This document shows positions 1 through 6,829 of a stretch of DNA of 7,054 bases, piece by piece (position 1 is the stretch's first letter; each line of letters begins with the position of its first letter). The position numbers were made by a program, and so were the translations under genes. The DNA lies in assembly GCA_002405405.1 (NCBI GenBank), contig DHLT01000067.1, positions 1 to 7,054 of the forward strand. The letters run 5' to 3'. The notes beneath the pieces are model-generated. The model worked only from the letters and a program-made list of their open reading frames with translations, was not told the origin of the DNA and did no database searches. Source of the DNA: Ignavibacteria bacterium UBA4661. GTDB lineage: Bacteria > Bacteroidota > Ignavibacteria > Kapaibacteriales > UBA4661.

Positions 1-27
1 AAACACGCTACCGTTAAAATTTTGAAT

Positions 28-78
28 GGGCGGGTGTAAAGAAGTAGATATTGCTCTCTTTGCACCCGCTCTTTTTTT
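28..78 (+). terminator. Rho-independent terminator upstream of rnpA
   Basis: A stem is formed by 30-42 (GCGGGTGTAAAGA) and 57-69 (TCTTTGCACCCGC). These are 13 paired positions with one G-U pair, extendable by two more (28-29 with 70-71). The loop is about 14 bases and a run of seven T follows at 72-78. This is a textbook intrinsic terminator on the + strand. It must end the gene just outside the left edge; rpmH is the usual neighbour of rnpA, but too little of it is present to confirm. The hairpin implies that rnpA is transcribed mainly from its own promoter somewhere in 79-149, where I could not find a convincing one. Confidence 0.85.
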
Positions 79-149
79 GTGCATACGTACCATCTTGGCA
101 ATGATACACAAGCACTCTTGATCACAAGCACGAGAGAGAAGTTCACTCA

Positions 150-668
150 ATGGTGATTCGTTTATGTCCGCTGAAGGGCTTTGAAGCATTTAGTGCGCTT
201 TTTCGTCGCGGGATAAAATTTTCTGCGGGCAGATTGTCCGCATTTTTTGTTTTTAGACCATTGGCGCGCAATGAGTCTGCTCATGTCATCTTGCCACCGA
301 CATTGGTGGTGCAGTATGGCGTTACAACAAAGCGGCGTACGCGCCCTGCGGTACTGCGTAATCGTATCAAACGTCTCTTGCGCGAGAGTGTGCGGAATAC
401 GTTTCGGCAATTTCCCTTGCGCTTGCAATCCAATAGCGAAGGTATTCGTGAAGCCCGTACGATTGAAATGATTCCCGTTATGGGGATTATCGTGTGGCAA
501 GATATTCCTGAGCATCCGCAACGATTACACTTCAACGACGTACAAGCGGATATGGCAGTTCTGTACGAAAAAATTCTTCGTCATTGTAAATCAGATCAGT
601 ATCCTGCAGAACGTATGACGGCAGAGCAAGAGCGTATCAGTCGTAAAAATAAATCTCAAGTACGATGA
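150..668 (+). CDS. rnpA: Ribonuclease P protein component
   Basis: This is the protein subunit of RNase P, which binds the catalytic RNA and helps cleave the 5' leader from tRNA precursors in the cytoplasm. The N-terminus (LKGFEAFSALFRRGIKFSAG, residues 8-27) fits the family start, in which a conserved phenylalanine and basic residues precede the first strand. The signature RNR helix is clear: AVLRNRIKRLLRESVR at residues 67-82. At 172 residues the protein is longer than the usual 110-130. The excess lies between the RNR helix and the last helix and in a polar C-terminal tail. The ATG at 150 is a natural start because residue 8 onward aligns with the family. A purine-rich stretch (132-141) precedes it but is not a true Shine-Dalgarno. 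The stop overlaps the yidD start (ATGA), suggesting coupled translation. Identification is firm; the long tail is unusual. Confidence 0.93.
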   Translation: MVIRLCPLKGFEAFSALFRRGIKFSAGRLSAFFVFRPLARNESAHVILPPTLVVQYGVTTKRRTRPAVLRNRIKRLLRESVRNTFRQFPLRLQSNSEGIREARTIEMIPVMGIIVWQDIPEHPQRLHFNDVQADMAVLYEKILRHCKSDQYPAERMTAEQERISRKNKSQVR

Positions 669-973
669 GTATGATGGGGCTTATACGATACAGTGTCTTG
701 GGAATAGTACAAGCGATACGATGGATATTCATTGCAATACTACGATTGTATAAAGGATTGATTTCGCCGCTTCTACCGCCTAATACCTGTCGCTTTACAC
801 CGACATGCTCGGAGTATATGATGCAGGCAATCGATATACATGGTGTTGTATTGGGAATATGGTTGGGGGTAAAGCGTATTGTACGATGTAATCCATGGTG
901 GGGAAAGCATTCTTGCGGATATGATCCTGTGCCACCGGCAACAAAAAAAAGATTTTTACAAGGCAATGATTGA
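665..973 (+). CDS. yidD: Membrane protein insertion efficiency factor YidD
   Basis: This small protein of 102 residues is found almost always between rnpA and yidC and is thought to assist YidC-dependent insertion of membrane proteins at the inner face of the cytoplasmic membrane. Family hallmarks are visible: an amphipathic or hydrophobic N-terminal segment (about residues 6-29), then LRLYKGLISPLLPPNTCRF (26-44), the PTCSEY motif (46-51), the HG pair (59-60), and C-x-P followed by GYDPVP (residues 75-90). The conserved cysteines are C42, C48 and C75, and there is an extra C84. The ATG at 665 overlaps the rnpA stop by 4 bases. In-frame ATGs at 671 and 674 are possible alternative starts and would shorten the protein by only 2-3 residues. 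Gene order with rnpA and yidC supports the call. Confidence 0.95.
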   Translation: MSMMGLIRYSVLGIVQAIRWIFIAILRLYKGLISPLLPPNTCRFTPTCSEYMMQAIDIHGVVLGIWLGVKRIVRCNPWWGKHSCGYDPVPPATKKRFLQGND

Positions 974-1094
974 ACAGAAATACGCCGACATACAGCATCG
1001 ATAGCTTATCGTACTATGTACAGTCATGCGAGCATAACAACAACAGACCTGCTTTTCTCTCATACTTTTTTCATTCGATCATTTTTGTAACACT

Positions 1095-2948
1095 ATGAGT
1101 AATAACGAAAATCGTCAGCCGCTTATTGGTTTTCTGTTAATCGGAGTGATTATCAGCGCGTGGATGTTCTGGCAAAGTACGCAAGCACCACCGCCACCGA
1201 AACCAGTACAAAAAACCGAACAAACAAAATCTGTGCAATCTGCTCCGACACCGCAAGAAAGCCAGATACAAGCTCAACAAGCTTTAGGAGCACTCGCTCC
1301 TCTGCAGAATGGTGCGGAAGAAATCATTACCGTCGAAACTGACTACACAACTGTTCAATTAACCTCGAAGGGTGCTTCTTTTCATCGTTGGTATTTGAAG
1401 CAGTTCAAATCATGGTTTGGCGGTGAAACACAGTTGATTCCGTACAATCCTCCGAATGGTCAGCCCCTCGGAGAATTTGGTGTAGTCTTTACATCAACCG
1501 AAAGCAAACAAGTTGATACACGATTGTTGAATTATCGTTTCGATCCGCAAACACCGCGTACAATCAAAGTGTCCGGCGATCAAACTGCAACAGTAGTGGC
1601 ACGCTTATCATTACCTAATGGTGGTTCGATTGTTCGTACCTACACATTCCAAGGTAATAGCTATGCTGTTTCAGCGAAAGTACAACTCAACAATATGGCA
1701 GATATCATTGCTAATCGTCGCTATGAGCTTGTTTGGACGAATGGTGTGCAATATCAAGAGGGTAATAGTATTGATGAATCGAACTCAGCCAAGGCAATGA
1801 TGTCGCTCGGTAGTTCGGTGGAAGAAATTGATGCTGCCAAATTTGATGAGCAGCCCAAAACAAATATGACAGGTTCGTTGGATTACATGGCAATCAAGAC
1901 GAAGTACTTCGTAGCGTCAGTGATTCCGCAAGTAAAAAACAGCGAGTCGGCGGTTTATCTTGAAGGTCAGCGCATTGGTGCACCGCAAGAAGGTGCGTAT
2001 GAAGTGTATTCGATGGCAGTCCGCCTGCCATATCGTGGACAGTCGCAAGAAGATGCTTTTACTGTTTATGTTGGTCCTATTGACTACGATATTCTGAAGC
2101 AGTACGGCATGCAAGCAGTCGTTGATTTTGGTTGGAAGTGGATTATTCGTCCGATTGGTGAATGGTTTATGTTGCCAGTATTTCAAGCAACATACAAAGT
2201 GATTCCAAACTATGGATTGGCAATTCTTCTCTTCACCTTGCTCATGAAAGTTTTGCTTCATCCGCTTTCGATTGGTCAATTGCAATCATCGATGAAAATG
2301 CAGTTACTTGCACCGGAGATTGAAAAAATCCGTAAACGTCACCCGGATGATATGCAAGCGCAACAGCAAGAAACGATGAAATTATATGGCGAGTATGGTA
2401 TCAATCCTGCAGGCGGATGTCTGCCGCTACTGCTGCAAATGCCTATTCTGTACGCCCTGTGGGCAGTATTGTCTTCGGCAATCCAACTCCGCCAAATGCC
2501 TTTTGTCGGATGGATTACAGACTTGGCAACGCCGGATGTCTTGTACCGCTTGCCCTTCAAAATTCCTCTCTTTAATGTCGATATCATTTCGGGCTTGGCA
2601 ATTGCGATGGGCTTGACCATGTTTGTGCAACAGAAACTTACCATTACCGATCCACGTCAAAAGGCAATGGTATATATGGTACCGGTCATGATGACTTTGA
2701 GTTTCTCAAATTTCCCCGCGGGTTTGAATTTGTATTACTTCCTTTTCAATCTTTTGGGGATTGCTCAACAGTTGTATCTCACGAAATTTTCAAAGAACAA
2801 GCTCACTCTTGCCGACCTGAAACGCATGCCCAAGAAAGAAGGTTGGTTTGCCAAGAAAATGCGCGAAGCTCAAGAACTTGCGGCGGCACAAGGACGGACA
2901 TTGCCCGGGGATTCATCCAAATCGCATCCGTCGAAAAAGAAAAAATAA
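1095..2948 (+). CDS. yidC: Membrane protein insertase YidC (YidC/Oxa1 family)
   Basis: YidC inserts and folds inner-membrane proteins, alone or with SecYEG. The 617 residues follow the Gram-negative plan. TM1 is at about 9-26. A proline/glutamine-rich linker spans about 31-65, and a large periplasmic beta-rich domain spans about 75-330. The conserved Oxa1 core has TM2 around 372-391, a charged cytoplasmic C1 loop (about 395-435, containing PEIEKIRKRHPDD), TM3 starting NPAGGCLPLLLQMP (437-450), and further TMs near 496-512, 524-538 and 540-562 (FPAGLNLYYFLFNL). The tail is lysine-rich and ends KKKK, as is common for ribosome-contacting YidC tails. The hydrophilic-groove positive charge that is Arg in E. 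coli appears to be Lys385 (LLMKVLLHP). There is no Shine-Dalgarno before the ATG. It lies 121 bases after yidD, probably in the same transcript. A strong terminator follows. Confidence 0.96.
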   Translation: MSNNENRQPLIGFLLIGVIISAWMFWQSTQAPPPPKPVQKTEQTKSVQSAPTPQESQIQAQQALGALAPLQNGAEEIITVETDYTTVQLTSKGASFHRWYLKQFKSWFGGETQLIPYNPPNGQPLGEFGVVFTSTESKQVDTRLLNYRFDPQTPRTIKVSGDQTATVVARLSLPNGGSIVRTYTFQGNSYAVSAKVQLNNMADIIANRRYELVWTNGVQYQEGNSIDESNSAKAMMSLGSSVEEIDAAKFDEQPKTNMTGSLDYMAIKTKYFVASVIPQVKNSESAVYLEGQRIGAPQEGAYEVYSMAVRLPYRGQSQEDAFTVYVGPIDYDILKQYGMQAVVDFGWKWIIRPIGEWFMLPVFQATYKVIPNYGLAILLFTLLMKVLLHPLSIGQLQSSMKMQLLAPEIEKIRKRHPDDMQAQQQETMKLYGEYGINPAGGCLPLLLQMPILYALWAVLSSAIQLRQMPFVGWITDLATPDVLYRLPFKIPLFNVDIISGLAIAMGLTMFVQQKLTITDPRQKAMVYMVPVMMTLSFSNFPAGLNLYYFLFNLLGIAQQLYLTKFSKNKLTLADLKRMPKKEGWFAKKMREAQELAAAQGRTLPGDSSKSHPSKKKK

Positions 2949-2981
2949 ATAGTCTTCGATGTTTCTATACAAGCGTACAAC

Positions 2982-3024
2982 AACAAACCCCATCAGTATC
3001 GACTGATGGGGTTTGTTCTTTTTT
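2982..3024 (+). terminator. Rho-independent terminator after yidC
   Basis: A perfect 16-bp inverted repeat (2982-2997 with 3002-3017) closes a 4-base loop ATCG. It is followed by C and six T at 3019-3024. It lies 33 bases after the yidC stop and 15 bases before the end of the convergent L,D-transpeptidase gene. On the - strand the hairpin is followed by TTG repeats rather than a clean T-run, so it probably terminates yidC efficiently and the opposing gene less so. Confidence 0.93.
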
Positions 3025-3038
3025 AGATAACAAGAGCA

Positions 3039-4037
3039 TCACATGTCTTTTTCAGGTTTTTTTCTATTGTTATGATGACTATGTGTGCTCTTCCGATCTA
3101 CCTGTGTGGGGATGGTAGAAGAGTCTGAATGCACAAACATAGAGCGTTGCCACTGTTTGGTATTATCGCGTGTCGAGGGCTTTGCAAAGATTGGATAAAA
3201 GACACGTTTCTGTTCTGCAGGAAGTGCAAGTGCCGAACCGATGTCATAACCACCGGGTCGCAAGGGTTGTCCTGCCATCAAGATGGTGCGTTGATTGCTG
3301 ATAAAATGTTTTCCGGCATAGAGGTTTTGTAACCGTACTTGCATCATACGCTCTTGTTTGGTCGTCCGTGAATCAAGTAGAGAAGGTAACCGTATCGCAT
3401 CCAATGGTACAGAATTTCCTGATGCTATTTCTGTTGAACTATGTGTCGAGTCAGTAATTCTTTTCGGTAGGAAAGCAAGCACTCGTGCAGGTACAGAATC
3501 ATAAACCATAACCGGTGTGCCAAGTTGCAGCAGAGTATGCAATTGCTCGGCATCAGATTTTGCCATACGTAAACATCCATGAGATGATGGTCGTTTGCCC
3601 AAGAACCGATGATAACTTGTTCCGTCCAATCCGTGAAAGCCAACATTATAATGGAAACCAACCCACCAGTACATTTTAGCATTATTGAATTGTTTTGATA
3701 CGGCTTCACGGTATTTGCTTTGTACCGAATAAATACCTGTGGGAGTGGCAATACCTTTTGCAACGCCTTTATTGCCTGATGATACAGGAAAACTTACGAC
3801 TGAACCTGATCGCATGTGTACATGAACCATTTGTTCTGCCAGCGAGACCACTGCATAACGATCACCTTGAACATAGACCGTATCAAAGACCGGCGCAAAA
3901 CGCAAATAGGACGCTACTACGGCACGATCCGTGTTCTGCAATTGTGCACAGAGAGGATATACAAAAGAGAACATGAGTACTGCAACGGCAGACCGTAATG
4001 TTGTTGATGATACCGCGGAGAATACTCGCAGAATCAT
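3039..4037 (-). CDS. Secreted L,D-transpeptidase (YkuD domain)
   Basis: This is a periplasmic cysteine enzyme that forms 3-3 peptidoglycan cross-links or attaches proteins to the wall. Numbering here is from the upstream ATG at 4130. The YkuD domain covers about residues 86-212 and ends in the catalytic motif: His166 (GFHGLDGT), then SSHGCLRM with His184 and Cys186. I place the start at the ATG at 4037 (residue 32). It gives a clean signal peptide: basic N-region, hydrophobic AVAVLMFSFVYPL, and likely cleavage after LCA before QLQ. A promoter-like element also puts the transcript start near 4111, downstream of the longer start. A C-terminal extension of about 130 residues (215-344) has no domain I recognise. 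The last ~20 residues are suspect because an adapter-like 17-mer (3083-3099) encodes part of them. The gene is divergent from murA and convergent with yidC. The specific substrate is unknown. Confidence 0.88.
   Translation of the reverse strand: MILRVFSAVSSTTLRSAVAVLMFSFVYPLCAQLQNTDRAVVASYLRFAPVFDTVYVQGDRYAVVSLAEQMVHVHMRSGSVVSFPVSSGNKGVAKGIATPTGIYSVQSKYREAVSKQFNNAKMYWWVGFHYNVGFHGLDGTSYHRFLGKRPSSHGCLRMAKSDAEQLHTLLQLGTPVMVYDSVPARVLAFLPKRITDSTHSSTEIASGNSVPLDAIRLPSLLDSRTTKQERMMQVRLQNLYAGKHFISNQRTILMAGQPLRPGGYDIGSALALPAEQKRVFYPIFAKPSTRDNTKQWQRSMFVHSDSSTIPTQVDRKSTHSHHNNRKKPEKDM
3083..3099 (-). other. Exact 17-base match to Illumina adapter, probable assembly artefact
   Basis: The - strand reads AGATCGGAAGAGCACAC, identical to the first 17 bases of the standard Illumina TruSeq read-through adapter. 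The + strand is therefore the 3' end of the matching primer (ending CTCTTCCGATCT). Flanking bases on both sides diverge from the adapter. The match lies within the 3' end of the L,D-transpeptidase frame, where it encodes D-R-K-S-T. This is most simply explained as untrimmed adapter assembled into the contig. Confidence 0.85.
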
Positions 4038-4117
4038 GATGGAGAAACGGTTTGCACAAAAAGGCGGAATCACTTGAGGGGAGAAATATATCATAGAACA
4101 GAAAAGGAAATCCGCTA

Positions 4118-4148
4118 CAAAAATACGCACCTGCCAAACACCAGCAAA
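4118..4148 (-). promoter_or_regulatory. Candidate Bacteroides-type promoter for the L,D-transpeptidase gene
   Basis: Read on the - strand, TTTG (4145-4148) is followed after 19 bases by TATTTTTG (4118-4125). This matches the Bacteroides-type consensus of a -33 TTTG and a -7 TAnnTTTG with usual spacing. The transcript would start near 4111, leaving a leader of about 74 bases before the ATG at 4037. The match is by eye, and the short motif could occur by chance. Confidence 0.45.
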
Positions 4149-4152
4149 TGCG

Positions 4153-4160
4153 TACTTTTG
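4153..4160 (+). promoter_or_regulatory. Candidate -7 element of the murA promoter
   Basis: TACTTTTG at 4153-4160 matches TAnnTTTG. The transcript would start near 4167, about 40 bases before the GTG start of murA. The -33 position (around 4130-4133) reads CCTG, a poor match to TTTG. A sigma70-like TATAAT at 4168-4173 is an alternative -10, but no -35 partner is visible at the right distance. Confidence 0.35.
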
Positions 4161-4206
4161 CGTGCAGTATAATTGACAGTATTCCTATCATCATCGTTTC
4201 AATCAC

Positions 4207-5472
4207 GTGGATAAATTTGTTGTTTATGGCGGGAAATCCCTGTCAGGTCGAATCTCTGTTTCCGGTGCTAAAAATGCTTCATTGGCATTGATCCCGGCAA
4301 CATTACTTGCACCGGGTGTCTATACACTCTCTAATACTCCTAATCTCCGCGATATTTGGACACTCACGCGCCTCATGGGTGAAATGGGTGCCCATGCGGA
4401 ACTCAATGGCAATGATTATTTCATCGATACGACCAATATCACATCGCATGAAGCACCCTACGAACATGTCAAAAAAATGCGTGCGTCGATCAATGTCTTG
4501 GGTCCGCTTGTTGCCCGTTATGGAAAAGCTAAAGTATCTCTTCCCGGTGGTTGCGCATGGGGTCCGCGTCCGGTGAATTTTCACTTGATGAGCATGGAGA
4601 AATTAGGTGCGCAGATTCAACTTGATGGCGGTTATATTCTTGCTGATGCCCCTCAGGGTTTGCATGGTGCAAAAATTCATTTTGATATTCCCAGTGTTGG
4701 TGCCACAGAAAATGCGCTTACAGCAGCAGTGTTGGCAAAAGGAACAACGCTTATCAGCAATGCAGCTGTTGAACCTGAAGTGACGGCATTAGCACGATTA
4801 CTCGTGAAAATGGGTGCAAAAATCAATGGTATTGGCACAACACAATTAGAAATTGAAGGAGTGCATGAACTTAAATCCTGCAATGAGGAGACCATTTCCG
4901 ACCGCATTGAAGCATGTACATACTTGATTGCGGCAGCAATTACTCGCGGTTCAATTACGTTGGAACGTACCAACCCGTACCACTATGCGGCAGTCATTGC
5001 CAAACTTGAAGAAAGCGGTTGCGAGATTGATGTTACTGCCGATACTGTAACACTGAGTATGAACCAAGCACCGCAACCCATTGATATGACAACAACTGTC
5101 TATCCGGGTTTTCCTACTGATGTGCAGGCACAATGGATGGCATATATGCTCTGCGCCGAAGGTAATACACGTTTGACGGATACAATTTATACGGATCGTT
5201 TTAAGCATGTTCCTGAACTCATGCGACTTGGTGCACATGTCGAAATGATGGATAATACAGCTTTGATTCATGGTGGTCGCCCTCTTAAAGGTGCAACAGT
5301 GATGTCCACCGATTTGCGCGCCAGCGCATCGTTGATTCTTGCGGCTCTTGTGGCTGAAGGACGCACTGATATTTTGCGTGTTTATCATATCGATCGTGGA
5401 TATGAGTCCATCGAGAAAAAACTGCAGACACTGGGTGCCAGCATTCGCAGAGAACGTACCGAAGAATTTTAA
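4207..5472 (+). CDS. murA: UDP-N-acetylglucosamine 1-carboxyvinyltransferase (MurA)
   Basis: This cytoplasmic enzyme transfers enolpyruvate from phosphoenolpyruvate to UDP-GlcNAc, the first committed step of peptidoglycan synthesis. The full-length 421-residue protein matches the family length (about 419) and the two-domain EPSP-synthase fold. Key residues are present: Lys22-Asn23 (SGAKNASL), Arg92, the catalytic-loop Cys116 (LPGGCAWGPRPV), Asp305 (PGFPTDVQAQ), Arg331 (YTDRFKHV), Asp369-Leu370-Arg371 (STDLRAS) and Arg397 (HIDRGYES). A cysteine rather than aspartate at 116 predicts an enzyme sensitive to fosfomycin. The start is GTG, chosen because DKFVVYGGKSLSG is the normal MurA N-terminus. 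No Shine-Dalgarno is seen. It is divergent from the L,D-transpeptidase gene and monocistronic by the hairpin that follows. Confidence 0.97.
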   Translation: MDKFVVYGGKSLSGRISVSGAKNASLALIPATLLAPGVYTLSNTPNLRDIWTLTRLMGEMGAHAELNGNDYFIDTTNITSHEAPYEHVKKMRASINVLGPLVARYGKAKVSLPGGCAWGPRPVNFHLMSMEKLGAQIQLDGGYILADAPQGLHGAKIHFDIPSVGATENALTAAVLAKGTTLISNAAVEPEVTALARLLVKMGAKINGIGTTQLEIEGVHELKSCNEETISDRIEACTYLIAAAITRGSITLERTNPYHYAAVIAKLEESGCEIDVTADTVTLSMNQAPQPIDMTTTVYPGFPTDVQAQWMAYMLCAEGNTRLTDTIYTDRFKHVPELMRLGAHVEMMDNTALIHGGRPLKGATVMSTDLRASASLILAALVAEGRTDILRVYHIDRGYESIEKKLQTLGASIRRERTEEF

Positions 5473-5492
5473 AGGAAGAATGCATAGGCAAA

Positions 5493-5531
5493 AACAATGG
5501 AGTAGAGTATGTCTGCTCCATTGTTCATTTT
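5493..5531 (+). terminator. Hairpin terminator after murA
   Basis: A 14-bp stem (5493-5506 with 5512-5525, one G-U pair) closes the 5-base loop GTATG. It is followed by CA and only four T (5528-5531). It starts 21 bases after the murA stop. On the - strand the hairpin is followed by TTTTTG, so it could work in both directions. The T-run is short on the + strand, so efficiency is uncertain. Confidence 0.7.
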
Positions 5532-5555
5532 AAATCAAAGTGTTTTTTGTCGAAG

Positions 5556-5563
5556 TATTTTTG
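5556..5563 (+). promoter_or_regulatory. Candidate -7 element of the envC-like gene promoter
   Basis: TATTTTTG at 5556-5563 matches the Bacteroides-type -7 box TAnnTTTG and lies just after the murA terminator. A TTTG at the expected -33 distance is not evident. The implied transcript start is near 5570, which favours one of the ATGs at 5576, 5585 or 5591 over the in-frame ATG at 5540. Confidence 0.35.
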
Positions 5564-5590
5564 AATGATAATGGAATGGTAGGTATGGCA

Positions 5591-6829
5591 ATGAAGTCTT
5601 TATCAATACTGCAAAAATGTGCAAGTAGGTATTCCTTGTTGGGGCTATTGGTAGTATGTACTATGGCTTTTCTTGCTATGCCTGATAGCAAGCTCTCGGC
5701 AAAACCCAAGAAAAAGAAATCAGTAAAACTTCGTCAAACACCCGAACAAATTCGCGCAGAAGAGCGTGAATTGGTACGCCTCAGTCGTTCGATTACGACT
5801 TTGAAAAAAGATATTGCCAAAGCAGAAAAAACTGAAAAAAAACTCTCGACTAAATTGAATCTGTATCGCAGAAAAGGTGATGAATTGCGTACATCAATTG
5901 CGTTGTTAGAGCGAACAATTGATCGTACGGCAGATTCAATTCATACAACTCAACTCACGATTGCTGAAATCGAGAAACGCCTCGGTACGATGCAGCAAGA
6001 ATATGCAAAGCTCTCGCAGGAAATGTATAAGCAGTCTGTGATCACTTCAGGTAATCAGGGTGACCAAGTCCGAAATACTAAGTATATGCAGGAGTTGACG
6101 GTCTCGGCAAATCAACTTGCAGGTGCATTAGCGCGTTTACATGATTCGTTGTCAGGCAAAAAAATGAACCTGACAACATTCTTGACAGTACAAGACAGAA
6201 ACAAGGTGTTACAACAGCAACGTCATGAAGATTTAGAAAGTACGATTCAAAAAAATGAATCAACACTGGAGCAAGTCCGTGAAAACAAACAAGAAATGGT
6301 TCGCCAATTGAAGGAGAAAAATGAAGGTGCGAAAAAAGTGCAAGCGATGATTGATAATCTCATCGCCAAAGCACGCAAAGCAGAACAGCAAGCTGCTCGC
6401 CATCATGCAGATAAAGGGCGAGAACATGAGCGTGCGCAACCGAACAATAAGAAAGTATCGACAGAGCGGATTGTTGCCGGACATGATACACCACGAGAGG
6501 AAAAAAACGAACGACGAGCATCGCGCACTGATGATGAGACACCGACATCCGGTAAACAAGGATTTCATAAAAGAAGTCTGCCATGGCCTGTTGCCGGCAA
6601 AACCATCGTACAACCTTTTGGCGCATACACAAATAGCGCGACCAATACTCGTATGATCAATCCGGGTATTGGTATTAAGGCAACGCGCGGCACGGCAGTC
6701 GAAACAGTAGGCGATGGTGTTGTGTCGCTTGTCCATTGGTTACCGGGGTATGGATCGCTCGTTATTGTTGATCATCGCAACGGTTTTCGGACGGTATATG
6801 CAAATCTTTCCACTGTTCTTGTTACCTAA
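5591..6829 (+). CDS. EnvC-like murein hydrolase activator, interrupted by in-frame stop
   Basis: This is an exported coiled-coil protein with a C-terminal LytM (M23-like) domain, the plan of EnvC, which activates cell-wall amidases at the division site. Numbering is from the ATG at 5540; the preferred start is Met18 (5591), with Met13 and Met16 possible. A signal peptide is visible (basic N-region, hydrophobic LLGLLVVCTMAFLA at 33-46), then a lysine-rich patch (55-63). Long coiled coils span about 68-165 and 205-285, and a charged, probably disordered linker spans about 286-340. LytM begins at LPWPVAGKTIVQPFG (347-361). The zinc-site residues of active M23 enzymes are replaced (NPGIGI for HxGxD, YANLS for YAHLS), so it is probably non-catalytic, as in EnvC. 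A TAA at 6827-6829 ends it at VLVT, before the last third of the domain. See the remnant at 6830-6952. Confidence 0.8.
   Translation: MKSLSILQKCASRYSLLGLLVVCTMAFLAMPDSKLSAKPKKKKSVKLRQTPEQIRAEERELVRLSRSITTLKKDIAKAEKTEKKLSTKLNLYRRKGDELRTSIALLERTIDRTADSIHTTQLTIAEIEKRLGTMQQEYAKLSQEMYKQSVITSGNQGDQVRNTKYMQELTVSANQLAGALARLHDSLSGKKMNLTTFLTVQDRNKVLQQQRHEDLESTIQKNESTLEQVRENKQEMVRQLKEKNEGAKKVQAMIDNLIAKARKAEQQAARHHADKGREHERAQPNNKKVSTERIVAGHDTPREEKNERRASRTDDETPTSGKQGFHKRSLPWPVAGKTIVQPFGAYTNSATNTRMINPGIGIKATRGTAVETVGDGVVSLVHWLPGYGSLVIVDHRNGFRTVYANLSTVLVT

Noticed and set aside
1..39. Possible C-terminal end of an upstream gene (12 codons ending with TAA at 37-39, or a frame ending at 15-17).
   Set aside because: Too short to tell which frame is real, and neither end matches the ribosomal protein L34 C-terminus that I would expect beside rnpA.
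95..123. TTGGCA followed after 17 bases by TTGATC as a sigma70 promoter for rnpA.
   Set aside because: The second hexamer matches the -10 consensus poorly, so the pair is not convincing.
162..521. Antisense open frame across rnpA, and similar antisense frames across yidC, murA and the envC-like gene.
   Set aside because: They lie opposite firmly identified genes and have no recognisable protein features.
999..1021. Small inverted repeats in the yidD-yidC gap (CGATA-GCT-TATCG and GTAC-TAT-GTAC).
   Set aside because: Stems of only 4-5 bp with no T-run or known motif; this could be chance. I see no promoter or gene in the 121-base gap.
1080..1087. CATTTTTG just before yidC as a -7 promoter box.
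   Set aside because: The first base does not match TAnnTTTG, there is no -33 partner, and it would imply an almost leaderless transcript.
4038..4130. Longer L,D-transpeptidase start at 4130.
   Set aside because: It puts 31 extra residues with cysteines and aromatics in front of a clean signal peptide, and it would begin upstream of the inferred transcript start.
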